The notes under the pieces: model-generated
What the model saw: the letters and a program-made list of their open reading frames with translations, nothing else
Told to the model about the DNA's origin: nothing
Database searches by the model: none
Assembly (NCBI RefSeq): GCF_014773265.1
Contig: NZ_JACWMY010000011.1
Span: 186,001-250,000 of the forward strand
Origin: Mucilaginibacter pankratovii
GTDB lineage: Bacteria; Bacteroidota; Bacteroidia; Sphingobacteriales; Sphingobacteriaceae
Length of the DNA: 64,000 nucleotides
Direction: 5' to 3'
Translations under genes and position numbers: made by a program
Shown: positions 32,939-44,339 of the stretch, piece after piece
How the letters are laid out: each line of letters begins with the position of its first letter
How positions within the stretch are numbered: position 1 is the stretch's first letter

Positions 32939-33835
32939 ATGAAAATTATATTAACAGGCTCGTTGGGGCACATCAGCAAGCCATTAACACAGGAATTAGT
33001 CCAAAAGGGCCACGATGTTACCGTCATCAGCAGCAAGGCTGATAAGCAGGCCGATATTGAAGCGCTGGGTGCCACCGCAGCCATCGGCTCACTGGAAGAT
33101 GCCGGCTTCCTTACCGCTACTTTTACCGGTGCCGATGCGGTGTACACCATGGTGCCACCCGCCAATTATTTCGACCACAGCCTGGACTTGGTGGGCTATT
33201 ATCACCGCATCGGGCGCAATTACGCGGCGGCCATTGGGCAGTCGGGCGTAAAGCAGGTGGTAAATTTAAGCACCATTGGCGCTCACCTGGAAAAGGGCTC
33301 GGGCATATTGATTGGCGCGCACGACGTGGAGCAGATGTTAAACGAATTGCCGGCAGAGGTGGCCATTACGCACATGCGCCCTACTTCGTTCTACTACAAT
33401 TTATTCGCGCATACGCATTGCATCAAACACGAGGGTCGCATTGCTACCAACTATGGTGTTGGCGATATTATTCCATGGGTTTCGCCGGTTGATATCGCGG
33501 CAGCGATCGCAGAGGAAATAGGCACACCATTCACAGGCCGAAAAGTAAGGTATGTGGCCAGCGAGGAGCTCACCGGGGCGCAAACAGCCGCTATTTTGGC
33601 CCAAGCTTTGGGCAAACCCCTGCAATGGGTATTGATAAGCGACGAAGAAATGCTGAACGGCTTAAAAGCTGCCGGGATGCATCCGGGTATTGCCGCCGGC
33701 ATGGTAGAAATGTTCGGCAGCCTGCATACCGGGCTATTGGCCGAAGATTACTTCCGCAACAGGCCGGCGGTGATGGGCAAAGTAAAACTTGCCGACTATG
33801 CCAAAGAATTTGCGGCGGCCATTAAACAATTATAA
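32939..33835 (+). CDS. NAD(P)-binding NmrA-type reductase
   Basis: 298 residues from the ATG at 32939; eight codons upstream would be in the leader. Rossmann motif TGSLGHISKPL at the start (GxxGxxG variant), then an atypical short-chain dehydrogenase plan with DAVYTMVPPANYFDHS, SGVKQVVNLSTIGAHL and IAAAIAEEIG. NmrA/QOR2-like proteins of this size bind NAD(P)H and reduce quinones or act as redox sensors. It is followed after 12 bases by an AraC regulator, probably its regulator and in the same transcript. Confidence 0.88.
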   Translation: MKIILTGSLGHISKPLTQELVQKGHDVTVISSKADKQADIEALGATAAIGSLEDAGFLTATFTGADAVYTMVPPANYFDHSLDLVGYYHRIGRNYAAAIGQSGVKQVVNLSTIGAHLEKGSGILIGAHDVEQMLNELPAEVAITHMRPTSFYYNLFAHTHCIKHEGRIATNYGVGDIIPWVSPVDIAAAIAEEIGTPFTGRKVRYVASEELTGAQTAAILAQALGKPLQWVLISDEEMLNGLKAAGMHPGIAAGMVEMFGSLHTGLLAEDYFRNRPAVMGKVKLADYAKEFAAAIKQL

Positions 33836-33847
33836 CTAACTTGTACT

Positions 33848-34765
33848 ATGCCCAACAAGGAACCTCTGCGCATTAAAACCATAAGCGAATTTCACCAGTA
33901 CAGGAATTTGCCCAAGCCGGAACACCCGCTGGTGAGCGTAATAAACCTGCAGGATGTTGATGAATTACCCGCCGGGGAAATAAGCATGGTGAAAGATTTT
34001 TATTCCATAGCGCTGAAAAGGAATTTTAACGTGAAGATGAAATACGGCCAGCAAGCTTACGATTTTGACGAAGGCACCATGTTTTTTATGGCGCCGGGCC
34101 AGGTGCTGCGGCTGGAAGTGGAAAAAGTAACCGCACTAAAGCAGTCGGGGTGGATGCTATTATTTCATCCCGACTTTTTATGGAACACGCCCCTTGCCAA
34201 AACCATTAAACAGTACGAGTACTTTAATTATGCGGTGAACGAGGCGCTGTTCCTGTCGGAAAAAGAAGAAACCATTATCGTGGGCATTATACAGAACATC
34301 CGGCAGGAATACCACTCCAACATTGATAAATTCAGCCAGGACATCATCATCGCGCAGCTGGAGTTGTTACTCAACTACTCCGACCGCTTTTACCACCGCC
34401 AGTTCATCACCCGCAAAATAGCCAATCACCAGGTGCTCCACCGGCTGGAAGTTATCCTTGCCGACTATTTTAAGAACGATGCCCTGGCAACACAGGGATT
34501 ACCTACCGTAGCTTACGTTGCCGATGCCTTAAACGTATCGCCGGGGTACTTAAGCGGCATGCTTAAAACGCTAACCGGCCAAAGCACCCAACAGCACATC
34601 CATAACACATTGATAGAAAAGGCGAAGGAAAAGCTCTCCACCACTGCTTTAACCGTAAGCGAAATTGCGTATGGTTTAGGCTTCGAGCATCCACAATCAT
34701 TCAGCAAGCTGTTTAAAACCAAAACCAACCTCTCGCCGCTGGAGTTCAGGGCCTCGTTCAATTAA
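33848..34765 (+). CDS. AraC family regulator
   Basis: 305 residues. N-terminal ligand domain with a cupin-like segment (about 45-100) and C-terminal HTH pair (about 205-300: LPTVAYVADALNVSPGYLSG and ALTVSEIAYGLGFEHPQSFSKLF, ending LSPLEFR). The ligand domain lacks the usual histidine cluster of sugar regulators. It follows the NmrA-type reductase by 12 bases, so a role in controlling that gene is likely. The ligand is unknown. Confidence 0.92.
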   Translation: MPNKEPLRIKTISEFHQYRNLPKPEHPLVSVINLQDVDELPAGEISMVKDFYSIALKRNFNVKMKYGQQAYDFDEGTMFFMAPGQVLRLEVEKVTALKQSGWMLLFHPDFLWNTPLAKTIKQYEYFNYAVNEALFLSEKEETIIVGIIQNIRQEYHSNIDKFSQDIIIAQLELLLNYSDRFYHRQFITRKIANHQVLHRLEVILADYFKNDALATQGLPTVAYVADALNVSPGYLSGMLKTLTGQSTQQHIHNTLIEKAKEKLSTTALTVSEIAYGLGFEHPQSFSKLFKTKTNLSPLEFRASFN

Positions 34766-34824
34766 GTTGGAGCAGCGGTTTGCATTTAATCCAAACCATC
34801 CCCTAACCGGCTTGTTATATCAGC

Positions 34825-35301
34825 ATGAAAACAAGTAACGTAATATTACAAACTGTTGGGCTGGGTGCTGTTGCAGGTATGCGGGCCACCATGGCACCAA
34901 TGGTTGCCAGTCATTATTTAAGCAACCACCCCAATCCGGCATTATCGCGTTCGTCGTTAAGGTTTATACAGATGCCGGTTACGGCCATGATCACCAAGCT
35001 TCTTTCCGTTGCCGAAATTACCGGCGATAAAATTCCCGGCGGCCCGGATCGCATCGTCCCGGCGCAGTTGCTGGCCCGTGTGGCATCGGGCGCTTTTGTG
35101 GGCGCCACTATATTTAAAGCAAATAAGCTCAGCGTTATTGATGGCATTTTATTAGGCGGCGCATCCGCGCTGGCTGCTACATTTGCCAGCTTTTACCTGC
35201 GTAAGTATGTAGATAAAATTCCGTTTGTGAAAGACCCGATAGCAGGCGCGGTAGAGGATGTAATAGCACTGGGCACCGGCATCTCTATCCTGAAAGCTTA
35301 A
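34825..35301 (+). CDS. DUF4126-like membrane protein
   Basis: 158 residues. Glycine- and alanine-rich, with three or four membrane segments (VGLGAVAGMRATMAPMVASHYL, LLARVASGAFVGATIF, GILLGGASALAATFASFYL) and the PGGPDR loop seen in DUF4126 proteins. The function of the family is unknown. Its stop is two bases from the stop of the convergent gene at 35304. Confidence 0.82.
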   Translation: MKTSNVILQTVGLGAVAGMRATMAPMVASHYLSNHPNPALSRSSLRFIQMPVTAMITKLLSVAEITGDKIPGGPDRIVPAQLLARVASGAFVGATIFKANKLSVIDGILLGGASALAATFASFYLRKYVDKIPFVKDPIAGAVEDVIALGTGISILKA

Positions 35302-35303
35302 TT

Positions 35304-36023
35304 TTAATTAACAATAGGCCGGGGCTTTCGCTGCTCTTCGGGCAGGGCCTGGTATTTTTTGTAGCTATCGCTGAGGTAGGCCACCAAATTAAAATCCTTG
35401 CTGGTAAAAACTTTAACGCTGGGAGTGTACAGGCTGATAAAGTTATCCATCTCATCGCCGATTAAGGGTACATATTTACCCACAGTTTGCGGGATGAATA
35501 ACTCGTGGATCTGGTCCATCGTATCAAAGTCTCGCAGCTTTTTTTCCAGCTTTTGTTTATCGTGCTCGCCTTTTTTCCAATAGTGTAACCTGATGCTGAC
35601 ACCTCCATCGTAATTGCCTTTGCTATCGCGATGGTACACCACGGCCTGGTTGCGGAACTGCCGGTCATACTTTCTAAGTTGCTTATCCAATTCGGTGGTA
35701 GAGATGTTCACCTGGCTCAGTTCGATATTCTGCGGCGCCAAAAATATTTCGGCACCATTCAGGCTGGTTACCAGCACGGTATCATTTTGATAAGAAAAAC
35801 CTTTAAATAACACCAGGTCGCCGTTTTTGGCGGGCAGCGCAAACTTGCCGGTTTTGTCTGAAAGCGTATTTTGCTTATTGCTGAGGTTCTCTATCCAGAT
35901 GTTGCCCAGCCCTATACGCGTTTTATACTCAAACACCCGCCCGTTAAAAGTACCCTGGGCAAATACCATGGGACCGGAGAGGCAAAACGAAAACAACAGT
36001 AAATACCTTAAGCGAGTGTACAT
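35304..36023 (-). CDS. Secreted protein with carboxypeptidase-like regulatory domain
   Basis: 239 residues. Signal peptide about 1-22 (ending VFA-Q). Residues about 24-105 form the beta-sandwich GTFNGRVFEYKTRIGLGNIWIENLSNK, as found at the N-terminus of TonB receptors, here without a receptor. The rest is charged and helical (KKGEHDKQKLEKKLRDFDTMDQIHEL). Small proteins of this kind are common in Sphingobacteriaceae; the role is unknown. A monocistronic unit convergent with the DUF4126 gene. Confidence 0.87.
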   Translation of the reverse strand: MYTRLRYLLLFSFCLSGPMVFAQGTFNGRVFEYKTRIGLGNIWIENLSNKQNTLSDKTGKFALPAKNGDLVLFKGFSYQNDTVLVTSLNGAEIFLAPQNIELSQVNISTTELDKQLRKYDRQFRNQAVVYHRDSKGNYDGGVSIRLHYWKKGEHDKQKLEKKLRDFDTMDQIHELFIPQTVGKYVPLIGDEMDNFISLYTPSVKVFTSKDFNLVAYLSDSYKKYQALPEEQRKPRPIVN

Positions 36024-36294
36024 GCTTTAAAATTACCAAATTTGCCCGCCATAAATTAGCTAAGGCGGGCATTTAACTAAATTTAACAGTTACAGGTTCC
36101 AGCGACACTCCGGCGCCGTTCGAAAGCTTTATTCAAAGAAACTTTTTTAACTGAAATGTTGTATTATTATGTACATTTATTCGCTAAAAATGCATTTATA
36201 CTGTATTTTTGATTTGACTGACCCCCAACGTAATTATTTTGACCCAATTTTGAAATCGAAGTTAACGAAAACCGAAGCTTCTTTGCCCTCTGCC

Positions 36295-36756
36295 ATGCAA
36301 ACCAAACAAAGTTTGTACAACAGCTATGCAAATATGCTGTTGGGCTACTTGTTTGAGGCGCTAAAAAACAAAACGGTTGCCGAGCAGTACCTGGTAGATA
36401 TTTTTAACAAACTGCAGTTTGCTGATATACAGGCAATATCGGCGCCGGGCGTTAATACCTTTTGCCAGCTGCAAATGATGGCCCGTAAAAAACTGGCCTC
36501 GTTTTTAACGGCGGCAGATGACTGTGCCGATACGGAAAGCAAACCCAAGGGTATTGTTATCAATGGTAATAAATTTATCGATATGATGTCGGCAGAGCAA
36601 CAAACGGTGTTTTGCGGCATCCATTATCATGGTAAATCGGCCACCGGGCTTGCAGCCGAACTAAACAAACCGGAAGCAGAAATTAAGCGTATATTGAAGG
36701 AGTCATTCATCATCATCAGGAAGCAGCGTAATGATACAGCAACAGTACATAGATAG
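36295..36756 (+). CDS. Degenerate ECF sigma factor-like protein
   Basis: 153 residues from ATG 36295; in-frame ATGs at 36169 and 36190 would add residues unlike the family. The start YNSYANMLLGYLFEALKNKTVAEQYLVDIFNKL resembles sigma region 2, and MSAEQQTVFCGIHYHGKSATGLAAELNKPEAEIKRILKES resembles region 4 with a helix-turn-helix. Region 2 is poorly conserved, so promoter melting is uncertain. The last 26 bases overlap the next gene, which codes for a membrane protein of anti-sigma type. It is either an ECF sigma factor or a repurposed DNA-binding protein. Confidence 0.75.
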   Translation: MQTKQSLYNSYANMLLGYLFEALKNKTVAEQYLVDIFNKLQFADIQAISAPGVNTFCQLQMMARKKLASFLTAADDCADTESKPKGIVINGNKFIDMMSAEQQTVFCGIHYHGKSATGLAAELNKPEAEIKRILKESFIIIRKQRNDTATVHR

Positions 36757-37231
36757 CGGCATTTTAGAAGCCTATGTAACGGGGTCTGCAACCGAAGCTG
36801 AGGTTAAAGAATTGCTGTACATGAAGGCTAAATACCCCGAAATAAACTTCGCGTTGCAACAGCTGGAGCTGGATATGGAACATATTGCCCAACATATGGC
36901 CGTAACGCCGCCTGTCGGCACCTGGGATAAAATATCTGATACCATCGACGAGCTCATCCTCCGGCCCGAATACGATCCCAAGCAATTCACAACCGATAAC
37001 GGGAACAACAATTACCAGGGCTTTAAAACCAATAATGGCCCGCATTTTATTGAGGTAGAGTCGGAATCGAATCACATGAAGGTTCACAAAAACTGGAAAT
37101 GGGTTTTGGCAGCGGTATTTGTTTTGGGTAAGATCTTTTTAGGTTGTGCCATCTACTTCTACCTGGAAAACCGCCAGGCCCAGCAGCAGGTGCAGGAGCT
37201 AAAAACCGAGCTAAAGCAGTTGAAGAAATAG
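36731..37231 (+). CDS. Anti-sigma factor-like single-pass membrane protein
   Basis: 166 residues. The N-terminal cytoplasmic part (about 1-115) starts YIDSGILEAYVTGSATEAEVKELLYM, the usual opening of Bacteroidota anti-sigma (RskA-like) proteins. One membrane helix (about 122-143) is followed by a short extracytoplasmic coiled coil (AQQQVQELKTELKQLKK). No zinc-binding HxxxCxxC is visible, and there is no FecR domain. It overlaps the sigma-like gene by 26 bases, indicating translational coupling. It probably holds the sigma-like protein inactive at the membrane. Confidence 0.83.
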   Translation: MIQQQYIDSGILEAYVTGSATEAEVKELLYMKAKYPEINFALQQLELDMEHIAQHMAVTPPVGTWDKISDTIDELILRPEYDPKQFTTDNGNNNYQGFKTNNGPHFIEVESESNHMKVHKNWKWVLAAVFVLGKIFLGCAIYFYLENRQAQQQVQELKTELKQLKK

Positions 37232-37373
37232 GAATTTAATATCGAATGTTGAATAATAAACCGAATGCCGGGTATGGTTATTTGATATTTTGTTTTCTGC
37301 CGATTTTATCCGTATAGGCTCCATAAATTGCATGGCGGCTAACACACCCCTGCCATTACACAAACCTTCGCGC

Positions 37374-37389
37374 CCCCTCTCGAGAGGGG
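37374..37389. repeat. Perfect 16-base palindrome CCCCTCTCGAGAGGGG
   Basis: The palindrome is exact and has no loop. It uses the same CCCTCTC word as the larger elements at 13413 and 14107 and may be a remnant of that family. It lies in the 237-base gap between the anti-sigma-like gene and the 53-residue gene. Confidence 0.7.
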
Positions 37390-37468
37390 AACAAGAAGAA
37401 TCTCCCATATTAATTTTGTGTAAACCTTTTCCCCTGCCAAAAGTTGTTCTTAAAAACAAACGTATCAC

Positions 37469-37626
37469 ATGGCATCTTCAACAGAAAAAACAGGCGACAA
37501 AAGCGACGGCGCTGTTAAGCCCGCCGCATCAAAAGAAAAGGAACTAAAAACCGAAGGCCCTTTAAGCGAAAAGGACGAAGTGAAGAAAGCAGAATCTGAA
37601 ATGACAAAGGCTGCTAAAAAAAAGGC

Positions 37627-37630
<4 letters not shown>
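37469..37630 (+). CDS. 53-residue lysine/glutamate-rich protein
   Basis: ATG at 37469 to TAA at 37628-37630. It starts MASSTEKTGDKSDGAV and is rich in Lys, Glu, Ala and Ser without hydrophobic segments; it is predicted to be disordered. Composition resembles small histone-H1-like or stress-related proteins, but no family can be named. The stop overlaps that of the convergent kinase gene by four bases, the tight packing expected of a real gene. Confidence 0.6.
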
Positions 37631-39810
<2,180 letters not shown>

Positions 39811-40183
39811 GGTTTAACAGTACTATAAAAGGATAAAACCCTTACATGTAATAATTTAAAGGGAAGTCAATGCGTTTTCCGCATTGCTGCACGGTAGTGC
39901 AATAAGGAAGCCACACTTTGTATTATTCCTGATTAGAATGCATTTTAACTACCAATAGTGGTTTGTCGTTTAAGGCAACTATTTGGAGGGATATTGAGAA
40001 AGGATTGTTCAAAATTGTAGCCATAATTGAACAAAATAACAACAGTTGAACAATTAGCAGGGTAAGCTAAAGTTCAACTGTGTTTTATAAAGACTTAATA
40101 TTGAGGACTATCTCGAATTTAGAGGGCTGAGTAATCAGCTCCTGGGCAACATTTACCCCCTATTGCGACATGGGCTTCTAATC
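39811..40183. other. Intergenic region with clustered TTGAAC inverted repeats
   Basis: 373 bases between the GH51 stop and the hybrid kinase start, both on the minus strand. No gene seen. Repeats lie at TTGTTCAA 40005-40012, TTGAACAA 40027-40034, TTGAACAA 40046-40053 and GTTCAA 40072-40077. The pair 40042-40051 with 40072-40081 (ACAGTTGAAC and complement) is a perfect 10-base hairpin and may act as a weak terminator for the GH51 gene. Confidence 0.6.
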
Positions 40184-41722
40184 TTAATTCAACTCCAGTG
40201 TAACCACCGATTTTGACGGAATAGCAACAACCAGTTTATCGCCATCTTTTTTAGCGCCGCTAAAGTTTTGCAACTGCAATTTCTTCGGCTGCTCAAAGGT
40301 GTTTACATCGGTGATATTGGCCGAAGTAAGGATAGTGCCTTTAACCGTGCTCCACTTGATATCTTTTAGTGCCGTGCTGATGGTGACAGTGTTATGCAGA
40401 TCTAAATTCACCAGCGAGATATGGATCTTACCGCTGGCATCCTGCGAAGCAGAAACATTTACAGCAGCTATTTTTTTGCCATCCACCTCATAATCGGGCG
40501 AATTGAGTTTGATGTTGAGGTATTTGGCATCCTGGTGCACCTGGTACATATCAAATATGTGGTAGGTTGGCGTCAGGATCATTTTCTCTTTTTGGGTAAG
40601 GATAAGCGCCTGCAGCACATTGATGGTTTGCGCCAGTTCGGCCATTTTTACCCTGTCGCAATGGTTATTAAAGATGTTTAAAGTGGTACCGGCTATCAGC
40701 GCGTCGCGCAGGCTGTTTTGCTGATATAAAAAGCCGGGGTTACTGCCGGGTTCAGGGTCGGTCCATATCCCCCACTCATCCACTACCAATCCTACTTTTT
40801 TCTCAGGGTCGTACTTATCCATAATGGCCGAGTGCTTGCTCACTAACTCATCCATCCTGATGCAATTAACCATCGTACTAAAATACTCCGCCTCGCTAAA
40901 GCTGGTTGCCGAGCCTTTTTTACCCCAGTTTCCTGTCGGGATGGTATAATAATGCATAGATACGCCCCACATCATATGGTTAGGGACATTCTTCATGATA
41001 GTCTCTGTCCAGTTATAATCATCGGAATTTGCACCGCTGGCTATCTTTTTAAGCCTTGCACCGGGGTAATCCTTCGCGAATGATGCGTAGCGTTTAAATT
41101 CGTTGGCGTAGTATTCGGCCGTCATGTTACCGCCGCAGCCCCAGTTCTCGTTACCAACACCCCAAAACGAAACCTTGTATGGCTCGGGATGGCCGTTTGC
41201 CTTGCGCTGCTGCACTACGGTACTGGTGCTGTTAGAGTTAAGGTATTCTATCCATTTGCTCATTTCATCTACGGTGCCGCTGCCCACGTTACCGGCTATG
41301 TAGGGCTCGGTATCCAGCAGTTTGGCAAGCGCCAAAAATTCGTGGGTGCCGAAGCTGTTATCTTCGGTAACGCCGCCCCAGTTGCTGTTTACCATACGGG
41401 GGCGCTGCGCGCTTGGGCCAATTCCGTCGCGCCAGTGGTATTCATCGGCAAAGCAGCCGCCGGGCCAGCGCAGGTTAGGGATCTTTATTTTCTTCAGCGC
41501 GGCCACCAGGTCAAGCCGTATCCTGTCTTGTTTTTTTACAGGCAGATTTTTATCCACCCAAAAGCCATCGTAAATACCGCGGCCCAGGTGCTCGGCAAAC
41601 TGCCCATAAATGTGCCTGCTGATAGTGGCTTTAGAATCGTTAGTAATGGTGATGCTGCCGCTGCTTTGCGCATAGGTAGCCACCGGTGCCGCTAACAGCA
41701 GCATGAGTACGTATTTCTTCAT
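40184..41722 (-). CDS. Secreted GH51 alpha-L-arabinofuranosidase
   Basis: 512 residues. Signal peptide 1-18 (ending YA-Q). TIM barrel and C-terminal beta domain of GH51. The motif IPNLRWPGGCFADEYHWRDGIGP marks the arabinose pocket, the acid/base glutamate is in VGNENWGCGG and the nucleophile glutamate in VVDEWGIWTDP. It releases alpha-L-arabinofuranose from arabinan, arabinoxylan or arabinogalactan. It is not in an obvious operon here. It could complete the de-arabinosylation started by the GH127 enzyme encoded 28 kb away. Confidence 0.94.
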   Translation of the reverse strand: MKKYVLMLLLAAPVATYAQSSGSITITNDSKATISRHIYGQFAEHLGRGIYDGFWVDKNLPVKKQDRIRLDLVAALKKIKIPNLRWPGGCFADEYHWRDGIGPSAQRPRMVNSNWGGVTEDNSFGTHEFLALAKLLDTEPYIAGNVGSGTVDEMSKWIEYLNSNSTSTVVQQRKANGHPEPYKVSFWGVGNENWGCGGNMTAEYYANEFKRYASFAKDYPGARLKKIASGANSDDYNWTETIMKNVPNHMMWGVSMHYYTIPTGNWGKKGSATSFSEAEYFSTMVNCIRMDELVSKHSAIMDKYDPEKKVGLVVDEWGIWTDPEPGSNPGFLYQQNSLRDALIAGTTLNIFNNHCDRVKMAELAQTINVLQALILTQKEKMILTPTYHIFDMYQVHQDAKYLNIKLNSPDYEVDGKKIAAVNVSASQDASGKIHISLVNLDLHNTVTISTALKDIKWSTVKGTILTSANITDVNTFEQPKKLQLQNFSGAKKDGDKLVVAIPSKSVVTLELN

Positions 41723-41826
41723 AATTGGTTATAATTAATAAATGTAAAAATTACAGTTATAAATCTAAGTACTTTTTTCTTTTATCCAAACGGATTAGAA
41801 TAAATTTGAAAAATCATCTCACATCC

Positions 41827-42219
41827 ATGAAAAAATACGTCATCGCCATAATTGCTCTGCTCATTTCTTTCACCTCCTGCAAGCCCGGCGTCTCGCCCGA
41901 ACGCCTCTACGGCAAATGGAATTACATCCGCGTAGAGAAGCCGGCCTCGCCCGGCGACAGCGTTACCCGCTTTGTTATTGCCGAGCAAAAACCATCCATT
42001 GTTTTTAATAAGGACAATACCCTGCAGATTTATTGGGGCGGCAAGGTGTTGTCGCACGGCGCATTTAGCATCGCCGGGATGGATATCAAATACAAAGAAG
42101 ACCTAGGCGACGGCAAAACACGCGATTTCCCTTTCTCGGTTAGCGAGTTGACGGATAAGAAGATCATTTTTGAAACCCTTGGAGAGGATGGATCGAGAGT
42201 GACGGCGGTGAGGGAGTAG
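41827..42219 (+). CDS. Small lipocalin-like lipoprotein
   Basis: 130 residues from ATG 41827; the 34 codons upstream are untranslated by composition. Lipobox SFTSC with C18. The mature domain PERLYGKWNYIRVEKPASPGD, followed by strands IVFNKDNTLQIYWGGKVL and HGAFSIAGMDIKYKED, follows the plan of the lipocalin-like (PF13648/DUF4923 type) lipoproteins common in Bacteroidota. The ligand is unknown. It is divergent from the GH51 gene with a gap of about 100 AT-rich bases. Confidence 0.83.
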   Translation: MKKYVIAIIALLISFTSCKPGVSPERLYGKWNYIRVEKPASPGDSVTRFVIAEQKPSIVFNKDNTLQIYWGGKVLSHGAFSIAGMDIKYKEDLGDGKTRDFPFSVSELTDKKIIFETLGEDGSRVTAVRE

Positions 42220-42289
42220 ATGGTTTACAGTTTTGGACTATCGTATTTGATGTACTATATTAGTATCCCGAACCTAACCCAATCCGCAA

Positions 42290-42886
42290 ATGAAACCGTT
42301 TTTTCAGATAATAGCTTTATTATGCTTGTGCCTGCTTGCTGCGTGCTCCAAATATCAAAGCTTGCCAAAAAGCTTCAGCGACAGGAACAATATTATTAAA
42401 GCCATCAACCCTCAAAAAAATATTAGTTATTGGGCTTATTGTACTGCGGATGTTAAAGATACCGGGCGCGTAATTTTCAGTAAGGGGGTTAACCCAGAAT
42501 GGTTACACAGAAAAAACCCGGGCAACGGTATATTTAACGATTGCCTGCCCGGCATTTGTTTTACATTTATAGTATATGTAGAAAACGGCAAAGCGCGCTA
42601 CATTAGCGGGGACGACGAATTTATCCACTTTATTGGAACGGTTGATAATCTTGAGGAAGCGGTGCTGATGGCCGAAGCCCAAAAACGCTTAAGGATAGAT
42701 TACGGGAGCGCAAAAGGCAACGGTTATTTTGTGGATTCCAACGGCTACCATCTCAAACTAATGCGGTATTACCTTTGCCCGGAGAAAAAAGAGGGCTTTT
42801 ATTTGAGGGTACAAAAAGACACCGGCATAGTTGAGCAAAAAAGCCTTGGCATTTACTACGATGGCAAAGGATGTGTAATGATTTAA
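42290..42886 (+). CDS. Lipoprotein of unknown function
   Basis: 198 residues. Signal peptide with lipobox LLAAC (C19). The mature protein has four further cysteines (YCTADV, NDCLPGICF, YYLCPEKK) that might form disulfides, and a C-terminal region YLRVQKDTGIVEQKSLGIYYDGKGCVMI. No domain recognised. It follows the lipocalin-like gene by 70 bases, with no clear terminator between. Confidence 0.8.
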   Translation: MKPFFQIIALLCLCLLAACSKYQSLPKSFSDRNNIIKAINPQKNISYWAYCTADVKDTGRVIFSKGVNPEWLHRKNPGNGIFNDCLPGICFTFIVYVENGKARYISGDDEFIHFIGTVDNLEEAVLMAEAQKRLRIDYGSAKGNGYFVDSNGYHLKLMRYYLCPEKKEGFYLRVQKDTGIVEQKSLGIYYDGKGCVMI

Positions 42887-42940
42887 AGCACGAACCTCCC
42901 CATTCGGTGAAATCAACGCCTGATTGCTAAAATCCAAACA

Positions 42941-44164
42941 CTAATGTGCCTCCATACCGCCCTGTTTGGCCGCTACCTTAGTTTTTATAAACTGCCTGCC
43001 AATTAATACTAAACACAGCGCCATTGCGCTCGATACGATAATGATAGAGGCCATAGGCACGGCCGATTTCGACTTAAACAAGCTTATCCCAACCGATACC
43101 ATAGCACCAATGGCCATTTGCGATGCCCCTAACAAGGAGGCTGCTACGCCGGCGTTCTTCTCAAAGGGCGCTAATGCCAGTGCAGAGGTGTTGGGGGCGA
43201 TAAGGCCTACACAGCACAGCACGCCAAATATCATTGCCGTGGTGCCCACCAGCCCAAGCCCGCCCTGTATGGCGCCTATTAAAAACGCCACAGCTATAAC
43301 AACCAGGGCTATCAATGCGGTATTTACAATTTGCTCGCTTTTATACTTTTTTATCAGCCGGCTGTTTACCTGGCTGGAGCCAATAAAGCCGACAGATAAG
43401 ATAGCGAATATCCAACCGTAGGATTTTGCGCTCACTTTAAACCCTTCCATAAATACGATAGGGGATGCCGATATGTATGCAAACAAGCCCGAGAAAGCCA
43501 GCGCCCCGCAAAAACAATAGGTGTAAAACTGCGGCGTTTTAAGCACGCCCAAAAAGCTGCCGATAATAGGCCCGGGCGCAAGTGAATACGATGGGTCGGG
43601 CGGGTAGCTTTCGGGCAGGATGAATATCACGGCCAGCGTTATCAGCACCGCTATTGTGGCCAGGATAAGGAATATCACATGCCAGCCAAACGATACAGTA
43701 ACATAACCACCAACGGTAGGCGCAATCAATGGCGATGCGCTAAGCACGAGTATAAGCAAGGAAAAAACTTTGGCACTATCTTTTACGGGGAACAGATCGC
43801 GCACCATGGCCATAGAGGCAACGGCTGCAGCGCAGCTGCCAATGGCTTGCACAAACCTTAGCCCGACAAGCATTTGAATGCTGCCGGCAAAATAACAGCC
43901 AACAGAGGCGATAATATAAAGCGACAGCCCAAAATAAAGCGGCCGCTTCCGGCCAAACCTATCCAGCAGCGGACCATACAGCAATTGCCCGGCGGAGATG
44001 CCGATGAAGAAACTGGACAGGGATAGCGCCACATTCTCGGTAGTGGTATGCAGAGATTCGGCTATGGCCCGGAAACCGGGCAGGTACATATCTATCGAGA
44101 AAGGCCCTATAGCTGTAAGCGAACCCAGTACCAGGATGAGTGTGAGATAGCGTTGTTTTGTCAT
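42941..44164 (-). CDS. Bcr/CflA family multidrug efflux MFS transporter
   Basis: 407 residues from the ATG at 44164; a TTG three codons upstream is less likely. Twelve membrane spans. Motif regions GPFSIDMYLPGFRAIAESL (span 1), GPLLDRFGRKRPL (loop 2-3, the MFS signature) and AIGSCAAAVASMAMVRDLF (span 4) are characteristic of the Bcr/CflA drug:H+ antiporters. Substrate probably bicyclomycin-like drugs or sulfonamides in relatives; not shown here. A single-gene unit, divergent from no partner. Confidence 0.93.
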   Translation of the reverse strand: MTKQRYLTLILVLGSLTAIGPFSIDMYLPGFRAIAESLHTTTENVALSLSSFFIGISAGQLLYGPLLDRFGRKRPLYFGLSLYIIASVGCYFAGSIQMLVGLRFVQAIGSCAAAVASMAMVRDLFPVKDSAKVFSLLILVLSASPLIAPTVGGYVTVSFGWHVIFLILATIAVLITLAVIFILPESYPPDPSYSLAPGPIIGSFLGVLKTPQFYTYCFCGALAFSGLFAYISASPIVFMEGFKVSAKSYGWIFAILSVGFIGSSQVNSRLIKKYKSEQIVNTALIALVVIAVAFLIGAIQGGLGLVGTTAMIFGVLCCVGLIAPNTSALALAPFEKNAGVAASLLGASQMAIGAMVSVGISLFKSKSAVPMASIIIVSSAMALCLVLIGRQFIKTKVAAKQGGMEAH

Positions 44165-44339
44165 GGTGCGCAAAGTAACGGCATTAAATTACAATTGTCA
44201 TTATTTTTATTACAGTTAGATAAAATTATAGGATTGCATGACTAATCAAAGGCTACCTGCCCGTGTAAGCAGGTGTTAAAAATTCGTGTCATTTGGTTAT
44301 GGCTGCAGCAATTTTGTGATACTCCGAATCATTGGGCTC

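Noticed and set aside
37211..37547. Two short overlapping open frames near the anti-sigma-like gene
   Set aside because: Both have composition unlike neighbours; the 53-residue frame at 37469-37630 is the better candidate in this gap.
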